Shown: positions 39,401-52,099 of the stretch, one piece after another | Layout: each line of letters opens with the position of its first letter | How positions within the stretch are numbered: the stretch's first letter is position 1 | Assembly: GCA_948567375.1 (NCBI GenBank) | Contig: OX419757.1 | Span: 68,820,001-68,884,000, forward strand | From: Lunularia cruciata | Taxonomy: Eukaryota; Streptophyta; Marchantiopsida; Lunulariales; Lunulariaceae | Length of the DNA: 64,000 nt | Direction of reading: 5' to 3' | The notes under the pieces: model-generated | Database searches by the model: none | What the model was told of the DNA's origin: nothing | Seen by the model: only the letters and a program-made list of their open reading frames with translations | Program-made: the position numbers and the translations under genes

Positions 39401-41184
39401 GTTTCGGTAACATGAAGAGCAGCAGAGATAGACATCTCCGATGCACGAGTTACAGGCCCTATGTTTCTTTCATCAAGCACAACATTGGAGTGAGACACAT
39501 TTCTTTATCGCATTGATTTCAACCAACATGGATGTTAATGTACTTCAAAGCTGGGTGAACCTACTTACCACAGGAGCCCATTTAATGACAGAGCCTGGAG
39601 TATCACCCGTGTATAGACTTTTCTCAATATGGCAGGCGCACCGCACTTCCTCCTGTAAAGTAGCAATCAGGGACGCTGCTTCCATGCCAGTGAATCAATT
39701 ATCTAGTTAGTAAGACGTGAGACACACTGTTCCCCTGACATGAAAGAAGAAAGGAGTTGTACCCATGTTTGGGTCATGGTCCAAAATCACTATTGATTGA
39801 GTCCATCCAGACACTCCCCATCATTCTCTCTCAATCGTACTATTGGTGTCCTCAATTTGACCAACATTGGAGTAATCACGAAGCAGGGAAAAGGACATGT
39901 AAGGCCCTTGTAGCGGACGTACCCGCCAGGTTTTGCACAATTTTTGCTGGTGGAGGGGAGGGCCTCAAGGGGACAATCCCCAGTGAAGGGTATTTCTCCC
40001 AATCTGATTTATTGCTATAAGAGCTTCCCCTGGGTCGTAGTCGAGCCATTTCTTGAGTGTTTCTCTCACTCAGTTGTAGGAGTTTAAACGACTATTTAAT
40101 TCAGAAGCCCGTCGAACAACAACTTCAGTAGGTCTCACGCCCATCCGGTTCAGGTAGCACCCCTAATTATGCTGGAGTCGTAAAAGGATGACAACTGTTG
40201 AACAGAACCTACGAGATCAACAAGGACTTCCATAAGACTGTCATATATCAGAGTCTAATTGACCTACTTGTTTGGTGAAGAAATAAAGAAGTTGATTGCT
40301 TACATCTAGTTTAATGAACCCCTACAAAGAAGAAACAAGAAACTGCAGATAAATCCGTTAGCTCCTGCTTTTGACACCATTTGAATCTCATGTCTGATAA
40401 AATGTTGCTACTTCAGCCACAGCTAGCGAGAGGCTCCCAAACCTCTAGTCATGAAGAAAAGGAGGAGAAAAGAGCGGACATTTATGGAATACTTCTCAAA
40501 CTATTTGCAAGTTTGAATCTTCTAAAGTTGAATAGCATCTCTGACTAACCCACCGCAACCCCTTAACATCATCACAAAAACTCGCATATTTAGTTCTTCA
40601 TGAAGTAGCTAGTCCGAATCAAAAGTCCTCGACATCAAGCTTCTTCAAGCTCGAGCGGTCCATCAGGATCGCTCAGGACCTGTAAGAATATCCCCAGTTC
40701 GTAGCTTAGATGCAGGCTCAATGCTTCAATTGTGAAAGTATCCACCCTGAAGACAAATTCGCAATTTCTCCGTTTCTGATCAAGGACTATTTTTCAATGG
40801 AGCGCTACACTCCTCAGATGGGCTGATTTATTGTCATATCGACCGTGATAAAACAAGTAAGGTGAACCCAACTGGACAAGATTAGACGCAGTCTTTGCAG
40901 GTGTAGGAATCGCAAAAGTTTCACAGGTGATTCACCATTTGCAAACTGCAATAATCGTTCACTGTTCTCAACCAATCCTCTCTGTACACCACTTGTAGAA
41001 CCAGAGCCACTCGAGACAGCTCCTGGTAGAGTGGAATCCCGAAAGAAGCAGCGTGTGTGTCCCTCGCTGTCTCCTCCTCCACAATCCTCCGGAAATCATC
41101 GTTGGAACCTCGAAGTTTCAGTGACAGGCCGGCCGGATCAGCTGCAGCAGTTATACCGACATCAAGGGGCATCGATCTTCTCAT
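33417..41184 (-). CDS. WD40-propeller protein with very long C-terminal coiled coil
   Basis: Minus-strand gene. Exons supported by splice borders are 41184-40936, 39652-39569, 39089-38868, 37815-37553, 37270-37021, 36863-34862, 34459-34293, 34146-33923 and 33628-33417 (stop). Phases close at every join except 39089-38868 to 37815-37553, so a small exon or another junction is missing there. The first exon (MRRSMPLDVGITAAADPAG onward, 83 aa) is unrecognised. Four exons then encode WD40 blades (KSLYTGDTPGSVIKW, QEIWAGLANGNIAIL, ELYTGGDDFLIKKWDLEGN, AIWSGSEDGSIAVW, HVWSGSGDHTVHVWDSSSY, then VRIWCAQSVWD). A 2-kb exon encodes about 640 residues of uninterrupted Glu/Lys/Leu coiled coil. The next has three 18-residue repeats, and a basic tail ends the protein. 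Total about 1,230 aa. WD40 plus coiled coil suggests a scaffold; partner and location are unknown. The first exon's start (41184, or 41172) is tentative. Confidence 0.75.
34293..34459 (-). repeat. three 54-bp (18-residue) direct repeats inside one exon
   Basis: The exon encodes MQEEMERIRSESKQKQDD, MIREMEKLRSVLKQKQDE and MQKEMERLRSEFRQTQDD, three consecutive 18-residue units that fill it apart from the last codons. Eighteen residues equal five turns of a straight alpha helix (one heptad plus one hendecad), so the unit could lengthen the rod without changing its face. Confidence 0.85.
37950..38212. repeat. tandem duplication, about 130-bp unit, in an intron
   Basis: The block GAGAAATGAGGACAGAAGCC ... 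CGGGAGATCCAGAACTCATTG ... GATATGTAAAGTA occurs at about 37973-38065 and again at about 38110-38200 with around 90 percent identity. It lies between the third and fourth supported exons of the WD40/coiled-coil gene, exactly where one exon junction is unresolved. Confidence 0.75.
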
Positions 41185-42592
41185 CCAGGGCGTCGTAATA
41201 CACTTGGACAAAAGCTGTACTTCATCGTGTGAATGCGGGCATTACTCCGACGTTAAAGACACTCTTTCTGTTGACTTTTATCTCGTACGAGTATATAAGT
41301 TTTCATACACACTGTCATTTTCATAGCAAGGAAGGCTTAGGCCGACCCAAGAGTGGGAGTGCTTAAATTGTATCAACTTGGTAAACAGAAGGAACCAATT
41401 TTGTTGTAGAACAAAGATGTTGGAGTTTGAGATTTGATTGATGAGAAAGGCAAGAAAGACTTCATTGGTCATGTAGAAAACGTTCAGTGGGTTTCTGAAA
41501 GTTGAGGACACCCGTGATGAATGGCCCAGATCGAATAGCCAGAGATTACGTTCCTAACCAAGGACCTCAGGGCAGAGAGCAAATTTCAAGGAAGCGTGTA
41601 CTTCAGTATCGGGATGCGTTGCCCTGTTCTTGAAATGATTCTTGTTTACAAACACATCATTTAACATCATCTAGCATGGGAAGTATGATCTTCGGTAGCA
41701 GGAGATAATTCATTAACAGGATTAACGACCGAGCAAGTATCCTGTTATTGTTCGGATCTCATGGAAAATTCACTCCACATGTCCATGGTGTGTACACTAT
41801 GCTTGATAGTCCACATCATACTACACATATAGACTGTTGAATAGAGTGAATTAATAGCAGTCACTTCCTCCAAGAATAATTACATATCGCCTCACTTGGA
41901 AGGCTCAACTCAACTTACCGGTCATTCATTCGTCGCAATCGCAGATACGTGTGTAAATCCATTTGCCAGGAGCCTTAAATAAGGCTAGTACACATTTTCC
42001 AGCGTACATACTTCCACTAAAACACATTCAAAATTGTGCACTAACTCTGGGGCTTATGCTTGAATTTCATCCAGACGGCCTAAATGTCCTAAACGGCAGA
42101 CTTACGACTGGTTGCTTCAAAGCGTCGTCCCTACTACTCTGAACATACTAGGCATTGGTCTCCTCCTATCCTCACAACAGTAACCTGAACCCACATGTTT
42201 GAGAGGAAACCTCATCGTCATGAAACAAATCCGATAAACACCGATCTCAAAGGCATATGACAAAATTGTAGAATAAAAAGGAGTAATTGGCTCGTCCTCC
42301 CATGAATGCTTTAGAGTACGAGGATACAGACATGATCCTGAGAATATAATGTGGTCTGTACGTGAAAGCCAGCACCCGATAAGTATCGTCCTTGATAAAC
42401 GCTAAGATCGGCTTTTGGTGGTCTACTAAGTCCCTGTCTGAATCCTACGCTTAATTAGTTAGCTCATATGCAAGTCTGCACCTGCTTGCAGATACTGGAA
42501 GTTACGATAGGCGGACAACATGAAATGAATCCTTGATAAGTGCCCATGATATACGTTATTCCTCAGCAGTCGTGCAGCAGAGTAGAAAGCAA
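41185..42592. other. intergenic interval between two tandem minus-strand genes
   Basis: Contains the 3' end of the PSMD5 gene and the promoter and leader of the WD40/coiled-coil gene. No further coding exon, RNA gene or repeat was recognised. Confidence 0.5.
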
Positions 42593-45500
42593 CTAGAATC
42601 TGTCCATCGTACCAACCATTGGTGTGGCTTCCCTGCGTTCGGTTATTAAATAAGGACCCCTCTTAGCTGAAGCCTCTATCTGCACGCATATCCAAAAGTT
42701 ACAACATACAATTTATGAATTCCTTCCACGGAGCAAGTTAATGCCTTTAGCCGGTTGAATTCACATAAAACGAAAGGTTCTTCCTTGGAGTTTTTAAACC
42801 CACCTTAGTCACAACACTTGGAGGAAATTGTTCTCCACGTTGACTTCCAGTTTCTAAAGCAGTCGCTAAAGCTACACAGCATGAATGGCGCCAGTCCATT
42901 GCTGCGAAATGGGGACAGCAGGGGTCAAGAGCTTTAAACATGCAGATACATTCACTTCTAAAAGGGCCAGGTTACGAAAGAACGTACAAAGCATGCTTGG
43001 ACCATTGACAATATTCACTTATAAGCATCCCTACGTGACAGGTGAGTTGACTTCTATTAGCAAATGCTACGAAAGCTATATAAATGACTCTAGGTGCTAA
43101 TTACACCCTTCTGCAAGCATTTTTATTTCCTTGTGAGTGGCCCTCAAGGCTTTTCAGCCGGCTTATGTGGCGTGAACTTTAAAGAGCCTCAGCACTTAAG
43201 CACAGAAACCGAACCTACCAGCTTTCTCTGTCTCAGAGTGCGGATCGGCAATGGTGTTGACCAATTCTTCATGTGAACATATTTCCCATAGAGTCCAAGA
43301 ACGTGCAGCAAGTGCGACTACGAGTCGATATGCCTGAGACATCAATATTTCATAACCAATGTGAATCTTCACAGCATAATCCTTTCAATCAGCTGGTTTG
43401 CTACGCTATACAGTGTCTCAGCAAAATATATATCAGGTCAAGCCGTATATGACACATTTATGTAGGAATCTGAAATCATCGTCTTGTACAACATACCGCC
43501 ATCTTGATATCTGGAGCTTGTTTAATTAACATCCAGAGGAGGTCCTGCATAGACCATTTAGTCAGATACTTTCACATTCGAACAAGGAAAAGACACAAGT
43601 TTCTCTGTCTCTTAATAGAGCCATGACCCAAATCTTAGGAATGGTACTGTCTACGAAGCTAGAATGAAGTCATTTCATCCTAGAATGAGCGGGACATATG
43701 GTGTTATGGAATACAGATTCCGTTGTAAACAATGCAGCTCCATACCCATCTCTGACCTGGACTGCCTCTGACTCTGACATTTCATAGTAACACAGTAAAG
43801 ATCGTCGTAACTGTCAATTACAAAAGGAGGTAAGCATGGGAATGTCTGCAATGAGCGGGACATACTGCAGGAGTTCGGCCTGATGCTCCAGCCGCAAATG
43901 TATATATGAGGTTGTGTAAAGAGATCTCAGCCTGTTCATTTAACAGCGGAGACATTTCAGTTCGCTCAGTACCTGCAATGGACGCCAAAGCGTGCACGGC
44001 GGCCTGCCGTGAAACAACCAGCGTCTCCGTCAGCTTGATCAACTGTTGTAGGCGAGCGAGACTTCTGTCCTACAGAAGTCTGTATGCTCTAAAACGTGAA
44101 GTGGAGGAAACCGGAAACAGTGTTTGTAGTGGATCCATAGCAACAAGGAATGTTATTCAGAAAGAATATGTAATCCCGACGTGCAAGTAGAAGAAGGGAA
44201 TCAAAGAGCAAGAATATGGCCCTGTCTTCAGAGAAACTAGTTTGGAATTTCTGAAAGGCAAAGGAAAATCCAAGAAAGCAACGAATGATTCCTATAAGTT
44301 CTCAATGAATGAAGTTGTTACCAGTTGAGTGCCACCTCCATGCTGTCTGAAAGCTGCCTCAATAACATGTCGTGCAATTGGCGGGCTACCGCATAAGAGT
44401 AGCTCGGCTCCACGGGCAGCTAAACATTGGAATGCAACAGAACCAGCCAGTACGAAAGGAGTTGGACTTAGCTTAAAGAAGAGCTTTCATTCTTGTGCAC
44501 TTGATGATCGTTTGTGAGAGAAGAAAAGATTTTGTGTGTCATACATTATACAAACTACCTCTACACTGTAGTGCAACATACAAGCGGAGTGGTAGAGAAC
44601 CATTACATATCCCAATCTGGCCGAGAGAATCAAGAGCGACCTCCTGCTCACTGCTAAGTGAATGTGCCGAATCATTCTCGTTTGACTTCAATCGATCCAG
44701 ATGTTTGTCGATGGCAACAACAATGATGTTGGCATCTGCAATATCAAACCAACAAACATTGTAAAACTAACTACGGCATTATTCATGCTATGCGAAGTAC
44801 CGGAGATAGCACAACACGCTCATTTTAGTCTTCCTTGCCTTTAGCGTTCCTCCTGCAAAAGATTTTATTTCAAGACCGAGCTGGTTCTATTCTCTGCATC
44901 CCGGGATTGCAGTGGAAATCTCCAGGTTTTGACGTTTGAGATCGAAAGACTTCAGATGGCTGAGTTCCGTCCAGAAAAAGATTATATCCAAACATTTTTC
45001 TAATTCATAATCGTTTGACAACAATGACAATCCAATTGGGACATGGAAGATGGTGAAGAATCAACATCTTCCTCGTATTAGGCCAGCATATAGTTATGCC
45101 TTAAATAATAGAGAGACTAGCAGTACTGTAGACATGCAAAAGTTTAAAGGTATACCCGCACAACACCTTCCCACTTATGGATTTCACTAGGTCTGACCTT
45201 CATCCGTTATAGGTGATGACACAGAATGGTACGATGATAGAAGTCGAGCTCCGACAATCATGGCACGACAGCGCACCAGCGAATCAGCCTCAGTATTTCT
45301 GCCAGAAGAGCGGATGTCATAAGTCAAAATAACGACGAGCTGCCTTTTACAGCAAGTCGTGTTATTTATGGTGTGACGGATAAAAGTTGAATCACATAAC
45401 CTCACAAGCAGCGTGACTTCTCCAAAGCCCGAATTGGTATAAAGCAGAGAGATGAGCGTTACTCAATTGTTGACGCAAGATGCCCTATCAAGTGCCCCGT

Positions 45501-48500
45501 CATGAGAAATCTCGCACCACTTTGTGTTTCCGAAACCTATGTCAACATAGCAGAAATAATAGTAAAGTCGCAATCAATGAGTATTCTCAACTGATGCCCA
45601 AGGACCTAAAAGCACATGTAGTCACTGTAGCCAGTCAAGCCCTTACATTATATTCTTGGTGAATGAGCTTCTCGACAATGCATAACTGGTATCAATCAAT
45701 CAACAGGCGAGCTGACAAATTTTATGACGTTTGATACCTCTGCAAGAAGCTCCAAGGCATTAAGTTGCGCCAACAAATCACTTGAGTTACCGAGTTCATC
45801 TTCAAGGGATTTCAAAAGGCCCGCTTGTTGAATAGCACGAGCAGCTGGTTCAGAAAGGCCAAATATTTTGGCTGCGATTGCAAGAGCTCGTATTCTGATC
45901 TGTTTGTCGCAACAAAGTATAGGTACCAGTTTAGATCCCTAAGACCGTATCATTTGATGGGTTCATTCAGTGCTCATTCTGCTATACTTACACTTGCAGC
46001 AACACCCTTCTGTACGAAACCACAGAAGAGCTGCTCTATTTCGTTTACTTCCAAAGGTCGAGGTGGAATCTGTGCTAAACCCTTGCTCGAATTGAGTGGT
46101 CTTTGAAAATTACCGCATTCAAAGTACAAGGGTGAGCTTAGCCATGCCATGAGGTAAACACTCAGGAGACCGGAACGTAAATGAAATTCTTCGTGTAGTT
46201 GCAGTTACATAGACAGCAGATATTTTCCTACAAACAAAGAAACGACTTAAGCTCCAAGTACTGTACCAGAGCAGACTCGTGTGAAACCATTTGCTTCAGA
46301 TGATTCACTCCTCCACCTCTCTCCGAAAAAATTAGCTCCTGCAGATAGGAGGTCATGGTTGATCCGCATTACAGAATCTTCCTTAAAGTCTACCAGTGTC
46401 CATACTTAACTTCAGCTTATGGGGCTGTATGCCATTTTCAGGAAATCTGTCCTCGCGTGAAACTTATGTAAAATATCTCATAAGAAGGATATAAGTAACC
46501 TACAAGCCCTTTTGGAGACGATGCAAGGTTCGTTACTGCTGCCGCAGCGGCTGAAGCCACACTTGAATCCCTGTCAACCAAATTGATGTGAATGGAGGAC
46601 TTCCAATATGTATTAGCCGTAAACTATGCAGCGAAGTAGCTATATCTTCAGTAAATGTAACAAACTGACATAATCAATATGAGATTGTTATAACGAAATG
46701 GATGAGTACGAAATGCAACAAGTATTGCAAAATTCTGGGCGGAGTAGAATACAGAGCCTGTGTGATAAGGAGTCTAAGGACCCAAATGAGGCCCTAAATT
46801 ACCCGTCAGCAACAGCGTAGATAAGGGGACCAATTGCATCCGATTCTGCAAGGGCCTGGATCCCAGCCCCTCCATCGATCTCTGAATTCTCCAAAAGTTT
46901 TCCTATCTGCAGGTAGGTCAAAAGACCAAGGCACTCGTGGTCAAAGCTCTTACAACGTTGATGTATATCCAAAAACAATTTCCACCTTGCACATTTAAGA
47001 AGGTCAGTCAGGACAGAAGTACCTTGGAACCCTTTCAACTCACCGCGAAGCAAGTAAGTTTCCGAGTAAGTGAAGAAGAAGCGCTGAAACCAACCACCGC
47101 ATAAGGCTGTCACAATGCCCGATTTCCTTGTCAGGCGACAAAGAAACACACGCTATCACGTTTGGCGCCTACTTTCTTGGATGAACGTGCACAAAACTTT
47201 GACGTTACGACCTAGTGCAAATAGGAATAAAATTAAGAACCGGGGGGCATCAAATATGAAATCAGAGTTATAAGATCCCATTCTGCAATTGATTGAACAT
47301 ATCCAGGATAACATGATGTGTGTTAATATGTATTACAGAAAATGTAAATATTGACTTACCACAGCCTGTGGCAGCAAAGATCTTCCATAAGAGGTGCTAA
47401 AAATCTTCTCAAGGCAACTGGTGACCGCACTCTCCAAGCCTGGAACATCTGAACCCCTCTCTAATGCACTGAGGGTCACACGAAGGTTGGAGAAAGCAGC
47501 AGATCAATTTTCTGAACCCACACTAAAATGCTCGACTAAAAAGCCGATATTTATTGCCATATGCAACAGACATCGCAAATACCATTTCCGGTCTTGAAGT
47601 ATACTACACTAACGACCGTTGCAAAACGACTCGTTAGTGTAGTATAAAACGAGTTCTCTGAGAAGAATCTCGGTATGCTTCAGGACCTCAAGACATCGGA
47701 GTTCTTCACACCGTTGCATCATGTATCTCTATGGGTTCGTGCTCTGAGTTCTGCATCGAACGTATTGCCAGACCAGGCTCTCAGACGACTAAATACGTCC
47801 ATACTGGAGCATCCCTTATATGAAGTTACACTATTCTCCAAACTAAAGACGAAAACATCTGACACTAATTGGAGAACCTGATATCCCGTCACTCAATGAA
47901 TCAAGTGGAGAGTTGTGTTGAAAGTCAAAGTGTCTGTAATGCAAAGCTAAAACCAGCACTTCATACCTGAAGATGATGGGTAAAGGATATGAATCGAGGA
48001 ACTGCTGGGCTGCATTGTCGGTTGGTACACCTGGTCAGATATAAATCTTTGTTAGGAAAAGCTCTTAGGAGGCTGACGACAAAATAAAAGAGCACAAAGG
48101 ATTAGAAGAAGCTGAAAGGTCCACCGTACGCCACACATAGAGTACACTGAAGAAAGCTATTTACTCTTCAAACACCGCATCTGCAGAGTTCTGATATCAT
48201 TAAGCTCCACCCAAACTAACAGGTCAACGTCCAGCATTGGAATCCCACTAGAGATACAAAGGTAAGGGAGAATGCTTCATGATGAGCTTGCCTGATCCAA
48301 GCTTTTAAATAGCTAGACGGTTCATGAAGATAAGTCGCTGGGAAGCTACAAAGTTAAGGACTTCGCAATTTTACTACATAGGAATATTAATGTGGATAAA
48401 TGGAAGGTGTTTTATAAGAGGTATTGCTGGTCCTTGTGCAAGTTCAAGAGATTTACAGTTCCACTGCAGAAGATTGCTACTATTATCGGCGAGGCTAAAG

Positions 48501-49200
48501 ACTTGCCGTATATGTTTTTAAATTACAACCCCCCATACCGGAAGCTGTACTATGTGGACCAACTTGATAGTCATATAAAAGAACCCCTCGAACCATTTGG
48601 CTCAATCAATTTCTTGTTCTTGCAGAGCTATGTGGAGAGAAAAGGCTACTATAATTTAAAAACAAACAATTCAGGTTGTATAGTATGTCCACTAACGCTT
48701 TCATGACTGATGTATATAAAATCCACCCCAACCAGAAAGATTTCATTAGCTCCGAGGTCCACATTTCGACACACTCTATTTTAGGCAGTTTTTAGCTGCA
48801 CCAAGCGCCAACAAAATTCTGATTCCCCATCTCCATATCCACAAGCTTGGCCCTTACAATTTACAAGAAATATTTTTGTCTATAAATTGAAGATGATCCG
48901 ATCCTTAACAGGAGCGTTCACAACAAATGCAAATTTCCTTTAGGTTAAATCACAGACCCACATCGTAAAATTTCACCATGAAACCAGGACAAGGTGCTCT
49001 GATATAACGTTTTCTTGATTTAAAACGACATGAATCGCATTTCCCCTTGAGATCAATTCTTCAAAGCACACCAGGTAACGACGTTGTGTTTCACAAACGC
49101 CGAAACGAATTTCTGAGCAGAACTCACCAACATAAGAGCTGAAATGCGACGCAGCCGCAGCTAACAACGGAAAATCCACGATAGGACCACCTTTCCCCAT
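42593..49200 (-). CDS. PSMD5: 26S proteasome non-ATPase regulatory subunit 5 (S5b) homologue
   Basis: Seventeen minus-strand exons: 49200-49128, 48030-47967, 47468-47360, 47106-47044, 46906-46803, 46570-46504, 46338-46267, 45899-45738, 45536-45463, 45298-45198, 44735-44607, 44419-44322, 44069-43866, 43544-43497, 43333-43219, 42901-42804 and 42679-42593. All have GT/AG borders and all phases close, giving 1,668 nt and 555 aa, slightly longer than usual (about 500-520). Family landmarks in order are DFPLLAAAASHFSSYVG, DVPGLESAVTSCLEKIF, an ARM block VASAAAAAVTNLASSPKGL, IRIRALAIAAKIFGLSEP, LLAQLNALELLAE, VRCRAMIVGARLLSS, ARGAELLLCGSPP, ARHVIEAAFRQ, LTETLVVSRQAAVHALASI, LWEICSHEELVN, and the C-terminus KRGPYLITERREATPM. 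PSMD5 (yeast Hsm3 is the functional counterpart) is an ARM/HEAT-repeat chaperone. It holds Rpt ATPases, chiefly Rpt1 and Rpt2, while the proteasome base assembles, and is absent from the finished particle. Likely functional. Confidence 0.93.
47600..47646. repeat. perfect 16-bp inverted repeat in PSMD5 intron 2
   Basis: TATACTACACTAACGA at 47600-47615 is repeated exactly as its reverse complement at 47631-47646, with a 15-base loop. It lies between exons 2 and 3 (on the minus strand). Possibly the remnant of a small inverted-repeat element or simply a palindrome; no target duplication is evident. Confidence 0.8.
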
Positions 49201-50840
49201 TCTTATACAGCAACAAGTGATGAAGACTCGTTCAAGTTTGCTATGATCCACACTCCACTAAATTCTCGACAATCGATGGATAGATCAATGTCTGAATTTA
49301 TCAAGTGGACAAAGTCGGGAAATAAACTAGCACCAGTTTTGCAACAAACCTTCGAAGCGTCATGTATTGTTCGGAGAAGCTTGTGCTGCTGGCACGTGAC
49401 AGCACAAAACTACACCACGCACCGTGTCCGGGCCCACCTGGGGCAGTTTATAGCGCGCTTTACCCTGGCAAAATATCGCGGGCTTACACCATGCGAAACC
49501 GCGACTGAATCAGGAAACCCATATCCAAATTATGCATTCCAAAACATTTACAAGTAATTTGCATTTGTCAGATAGGACATTTAAAACAATTTTTGACGCT
49601 GCTCACAATTTGATCAGCGTAAAGATTTCAGAGCATATTTCGATATCGTTTTTGCAAATCCTGGTATACGAGAAAGCGCAGAAGGATGCCAAAAAGAAAA
49701 GAAGGAAAAGTCCATTGTGAAGTACGAAGGCAAAACTCCACCAAAGCCAAAATGTTTGTTCATAGTCAATGTTTGAATTCAGCAAATGTACATTGATGGT
49801 GAAATTCAGAAAGTAAAAACCAAACTTGCCTGTCGTGAAGGCCTCAACGAATAAAATAATCAATTAGACTGGTATGATTTCAACTTACATATCACTCTTT
49901 AATATTTGTTCGCTGCTTCACGTTTCTACGTAATATAACATATATGATATGATGCATGAACGGAGCATGTCATTTAAATTCCTGATCTCATCGTATCGAA
50001 TTTTCAATTTATCCTCTACTTTACGCTGATATGAATATGCTTACAAAATATATTGATATATGAATGGAGCATGGAGTTTAAGGTCATTATCGCACCATCT
50101 AACTGAATTCAGATCATGGTGAATTTGAATCACTTTATGATCTTACATAAGAGTGACCAAGTATGAACAAGAAATGTGTTTTAACTTCCGGTAATTGAAC
50201 TTCATCAGAAATAGATTGTGGTATAACTATCATTTATCAAAGTCCATCAACTATACTTTAATAGTTTAAATTTAGATTTATCACTAAAAATATTTTATGA
50301 TCTATTATTCTAAAATACGGCTCAAATGACAAAGAGAAAGAACATGCCTAGGCAACATGTCTTGCCGAAGCCTTTTGGTTCCCACGTTCCCATAACAGGG
50401 GTGTATCTAAAATATAAGAGAATATTCAAGAAAACAATGGTATTATCTTGGTGCAGTTTATTACATTTTTTATTTGTAAATTTGTATTATCTGTAATTTT
50501 TTTTTAAATTAAGCATGACAAAGAGTGGAGAAGAAGATTATAAAATTGATGGATACTACTAGAGAACCAAAAATCATGTGGAACCAAAAACCCAGCAAAT
50601 ATCTTTTTAGGATCTCTAAGGTTCCTACTATTGAAAGTAGGTACTTATGCATTAAAGATAATTTAAATTACCTATAAGTATTTTAGGCTATTATTGATGT
50701 TCAATATCAGAAGAGAATTAGAAAAATAGAATGTTTTAACCATAAAAAGCATGGTACATAAGAGAAATGAGATACCTATATTTATGATGTTGAGCCTTAG
50801 AGTTTCTAACTATGGTGGATAGAAAGTTGGCTATCTGGCT
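49201..50840. other. promoter side of PSMD5 and transition to repeat DNA
   Basis: The first roughly 350 bases upstream of the PSMD5 ATG (49201-49550) stay relatively CG-rich and probably include its promoter and leader. From about 49.56 kb composition drops to the AT-rich state of the flanking repeats. No gene or element could be identified between 49560 and 50840. Confidence 0.45.
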
Positions 50841-52099
50841 ATTTGCAATCTCTTAGCTAGAGTGGGTGTGGCTTTATTGTTATCAATATTTTATTGTTTG
50901 TAGATTGTTGAGTGAATGATCGAGTACTGATCTAATTTGAGTTGATATGAGTTGATGAAGAATTGATGACATCAAAGACATGAGAGTCAAGTGGAAATCA
51001 AATGCAAGAACTGAGGGTTTTAGTTATATCTCCAAGATTGGTTGATCAATGGTACCTTGATCGTGATTTAGATTTCCTTGAGAATGATCATGTGCGAAGT
51101 TCTGGCCAAATTTAAATAAGAATGGAGTCAATTTCAAGTAGTAGTGTTTGATTTGAACCAAGAGGTGAAATCAAAGGGTTTAGGTATGAGTTGAGCTCAA
51201 AATGAAAAATTGAAGGCAGATTTGGGAATCCATCCCCATGAATTAGAGATTTAGAGATCCCCATTCTTTCAATTTGGCTAGAGTGGAGATTTAGTAGAGA
51301 GTTTGGTGATTAGCCAACTACATCAATTTGGTGGAAGATTTATGTCGGATTTTTCCAGAGGAAGTTTAATCCCATTCTTGGTGATTTGTGTAGCATAGGA
51401 AGTAGATAGATAATCTTATTATGTCAAATGCTAAATAGTGGCAGAGTTAGTATGGTGTTGATTTATCAGATGGAGGGTTTTGTTTAGCCTGCTTGTGATT
51501 GGATCCCCTCCATTCTCTACTTTTTTGTTTGGGTACAATCTTTGCATGAGGTGCCCTAACTTTAGAGTGATGGTGCTCTAGTGTGCTTTAGGTAGTGAGG
51601 TTGGAGTGATGACTAGTCAACCTACTTATGTTTCTCTTTGATGAGGCAAGAAGTGATTACTTGTAGATCATGAGAGTGTTGTTGTGATGACACGTTACAA
51701 GTCGCACTTTCTCCTAGTGTAGTTAGCACACTTAGAGTTACATTAGTGAGTGGTGTTTAGTGAGTGGTGAGTCTTGATGGGGTACTTGTAGTGGTTACGG
51801 TTGCGGTTGCGGTTTGAGTTGCTTTGTCACAACGGAGTTCTTTGGGGATTCTTGAGGAGATATCACGACAATACATAATGGGTTTACCCAAAGTGACACT
51901 TGATATTAGCTTGTATTCTAGGTCCTAGTGAGGGAGGAGATTGACTCTGAGTTGGAGTTTGGTACAAGAGCTGATTCAATTAAGAGTGTTCACACCGTTG
52001 TTGTGGGATATGGACAAGATTTATGGAGCTTCTAGGGCCTTAGGTGTTACTCTTTTGTAGTGGGTACCATTGAGTTTGATGACTTCATCCATGAGTTCA

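Noticed and set aside
48392-48706. 104-codon plus-strand open frame
   Set aside because: Falls wholly inside PSMD5 intron 1 on the opposite strand; no motif.
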